Source of the DNA: Pseudomonadota bacterium
GTDB lineage: Bacteria; Pseudomonadota; Gammaproteobacteria; Burkholderiales; Burkholderiaceae_D
Direction of reading: 5' to 3'
DNA length: 6,090 bases
Assembly: GCA_023416415.1 (NCBI GenBank)
Contig: JAEZHR010000337.1
Location: forward strand, 1 to 6,090
Part shown: positions 5,379 to 6,090 of the stretch, piece by piece
Layout: the number at the start of each line of letters is the position of its first letter
Position numbering within the stretch: the first letter of the stretch is position 1
Notes under the pieces: model-generated
Told to the model about the DNA's origin: nothing
The model's database searches: none
The model's input: the letters and a program-made list of their open reading frames with translations, nothing else
Program-made: the position numbers and the translations under genes

Positions 5379-6090
5379 CGACGCCCAGATCCTGATCGCG
5401 CAACTGCTCACCCACCAGACCCTCGCGCGCGAGAACAAGCTGGTCAAGCGCGCACTCACCGACGAACTCTTCCGCGCCGACATCGACGCGCGCCTCGCCG
5501 CCTGCGGCATGAAATTCGTCGACAACGTCTACGCCGACAACGTGACCATTGCGCTGACGCGCCAGATCGAACCGAAGATCTTCGGCGCGCGCGAAGTCTG
5601 GCAGAACAACAACCTCGGTCTCGCGCGCGACGGCGTGGCCCTGCTGGTCGTGCTGTGGGCGATGATCATCCTCCCCAAGCGCGAACGCCAGGAAGCCCAT
5701 CAGGCTGCAATGGAAGACCAGGAAGACATGTTCGGCAAGGAAAAACCGATGCCGCGCGCCGAAGACGCTTCGATGGGCATCTCCTACCGCGCCCTGCTGG
5801 CCGACTTCGGCGAAAAGCTCGGCAAGAAGACCCGCATGGACATGAACCTAGGCCAGCTCGCCAAGCTCGGCTTCGTGGAACGGCGCGGCGACATGATCAT
5901 GGAAGGCCCGCTGCTGGACCTGATGATGGATACCGACGCGCTGAAGGACCGCATCATCAACGGCGCGCTGGCCGACATCTTCGGCAAGGCCTGGCCGCAG
6001 TCCTTGCGGGACAAGGCGAACGCCGAGGACGAGGAGACAGACGAGGATGAAGGGGATGCCGACATTGAAATCAAGGAAGCGGCCGTGATT
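5371..6090 (+). CDS. Putative kite-like (MksE/JetB-type) partner protein, 3' end beyond window (inferred)
   Basis: At least 240 residues, with no stop before the window ends. The ATG at 5371 lies inside the end of the previous gene (overlap ATGAATGA, 5371-5378), with AGGA (5359-5362) 8 nt upstream, so translation is probably coupled. Residues about 5-105 suggest a first winged helix: helices in AQLLTHQTLARENKLVKRAL and DELFRADIDARL, a wing KFVDNVYADNVTIALT, and a hydrophobic helix GVALLVVLWAMIILP. After a Met/Glu-rich linker, residues about 136-200 look like a second winged helix: ISYRALLADFGEKLG, LGQLAKLGFVERRGDMIMEG and LLDLMMDTDALKDRIING. Tandem winged helices in a protein of 200-250 residues are the hallmark of kite subunits (ScpB, MukE, MksE, JetB). 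The C-terminus is strongly acidic (NAEDEETDEDEGDADIEI), so the stop is probably near. GVALLVVLWAMIILP alone is not a convincing membrane anchor. The gene is firm; the kite assignment is an inference. Confidence 0.58.
   Translation, partial: MNDDAQILIAQLLTHQTLARENKLVKRALTDELFRADIDARLAACGMKFVDNVYADNVTIALTRQIEPKIFGAREVWQNNNLGLARDGVALLVVLWAMIILPKRERQEAHQAAMEDQEDMFGKEKPMPRAEDASMGISYRALLADFGEKLGKKTRMDMNLGQLAKLGFVERRGDMIMEGPLLDLMMDTDALKDRIINGALADIFGKAWPQSLRDKANAEDEETDEDEGDADIEIKEAAVI

Noticed and set aside
4017..5525. A 502-codon open frame on the - strand opposite the 458-aa gene
   Set aside because: Low-complexity Gly/Arg/Val/Gln-rich translation typical of antisense frames in GC-rich DNA. The + strand pair has a coupled overlap and a coherent domain layout.
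1..6090. CRISPR arrays, insertion sequences, tRNA or rRNA genes
   Set aside because: No regularly spaced repeats, transposase motifs, terminal inverted repeats, or tRNA or rRNA signatures were seen on either strand.

Overview
The window is about 6.1 kb of GC-rich chromosomal DNA. It most likely comes from a betaproteobacterium; Rhodocyclales or a related order would fit. That placement rests on gene content, codon use and the PanC motif SIFVNRLQFGP, all read by eye, with no database search. Six protein genes fill most of the window: four on the + strand in two blocks, one small + strand gene, and one on the - strand.

Left block (1-2727): the 3' part of scpA, the kleisin subunit of the SMC-ScpAB condensin. 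It is followed by a 225-bp gap holding a short direct repeat and a substantial imperfect hairpin. Then come panC (pantothenate synthetase) and, 12 bp later, a secreted BtuF-type cobalamin-binding protein of an ABC importer. panB and btuCD are not in the window.

Middle (2728-3893): a near-consensus sigma70 promoter (TTGCAC-16-TATAAT), preceded by two perfect palindromes. It drives a roughly 97-nt leader that can fold into nested helices. The leader precedes a 112-residue single-pass membrane protein with two cysteines, of unknown function. The stop codon of this gene directly abuts the stop codon of a convergent ParA-type ATPase gene on the - strand, and a short perfect inverted repeat lies at the junction. 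No parB partner is visible.

Right block (4002-6090): divergent from parA across a 108-bp intergenic region. Two genes overlap by 8 nt. The first (458 aa) has an N-terminal winged-helix-like region and a long helical middle. The second (at least 240 aa, running off the window) looks like two winged helices plus an acidic tail. This is the architecture of kleisin and kite subunits of MukBEF/MksBEF/Wadjet-like condensins. I propose that assignment as an inference; an SMC-like ATPase gene just beyond the right edge would support it. The first gene appears to be leaderless: its -10 box lies 6 nt before the ATG and it has no Shine-Dalgarno sequence.

If the inference holds, the window carries a standard condensin kleisin, an orphan ParA and part of a second condensin-like complex within 6 kb. 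That is a cluster of chromosome-organisation genes interrupted by two vitamin genes.
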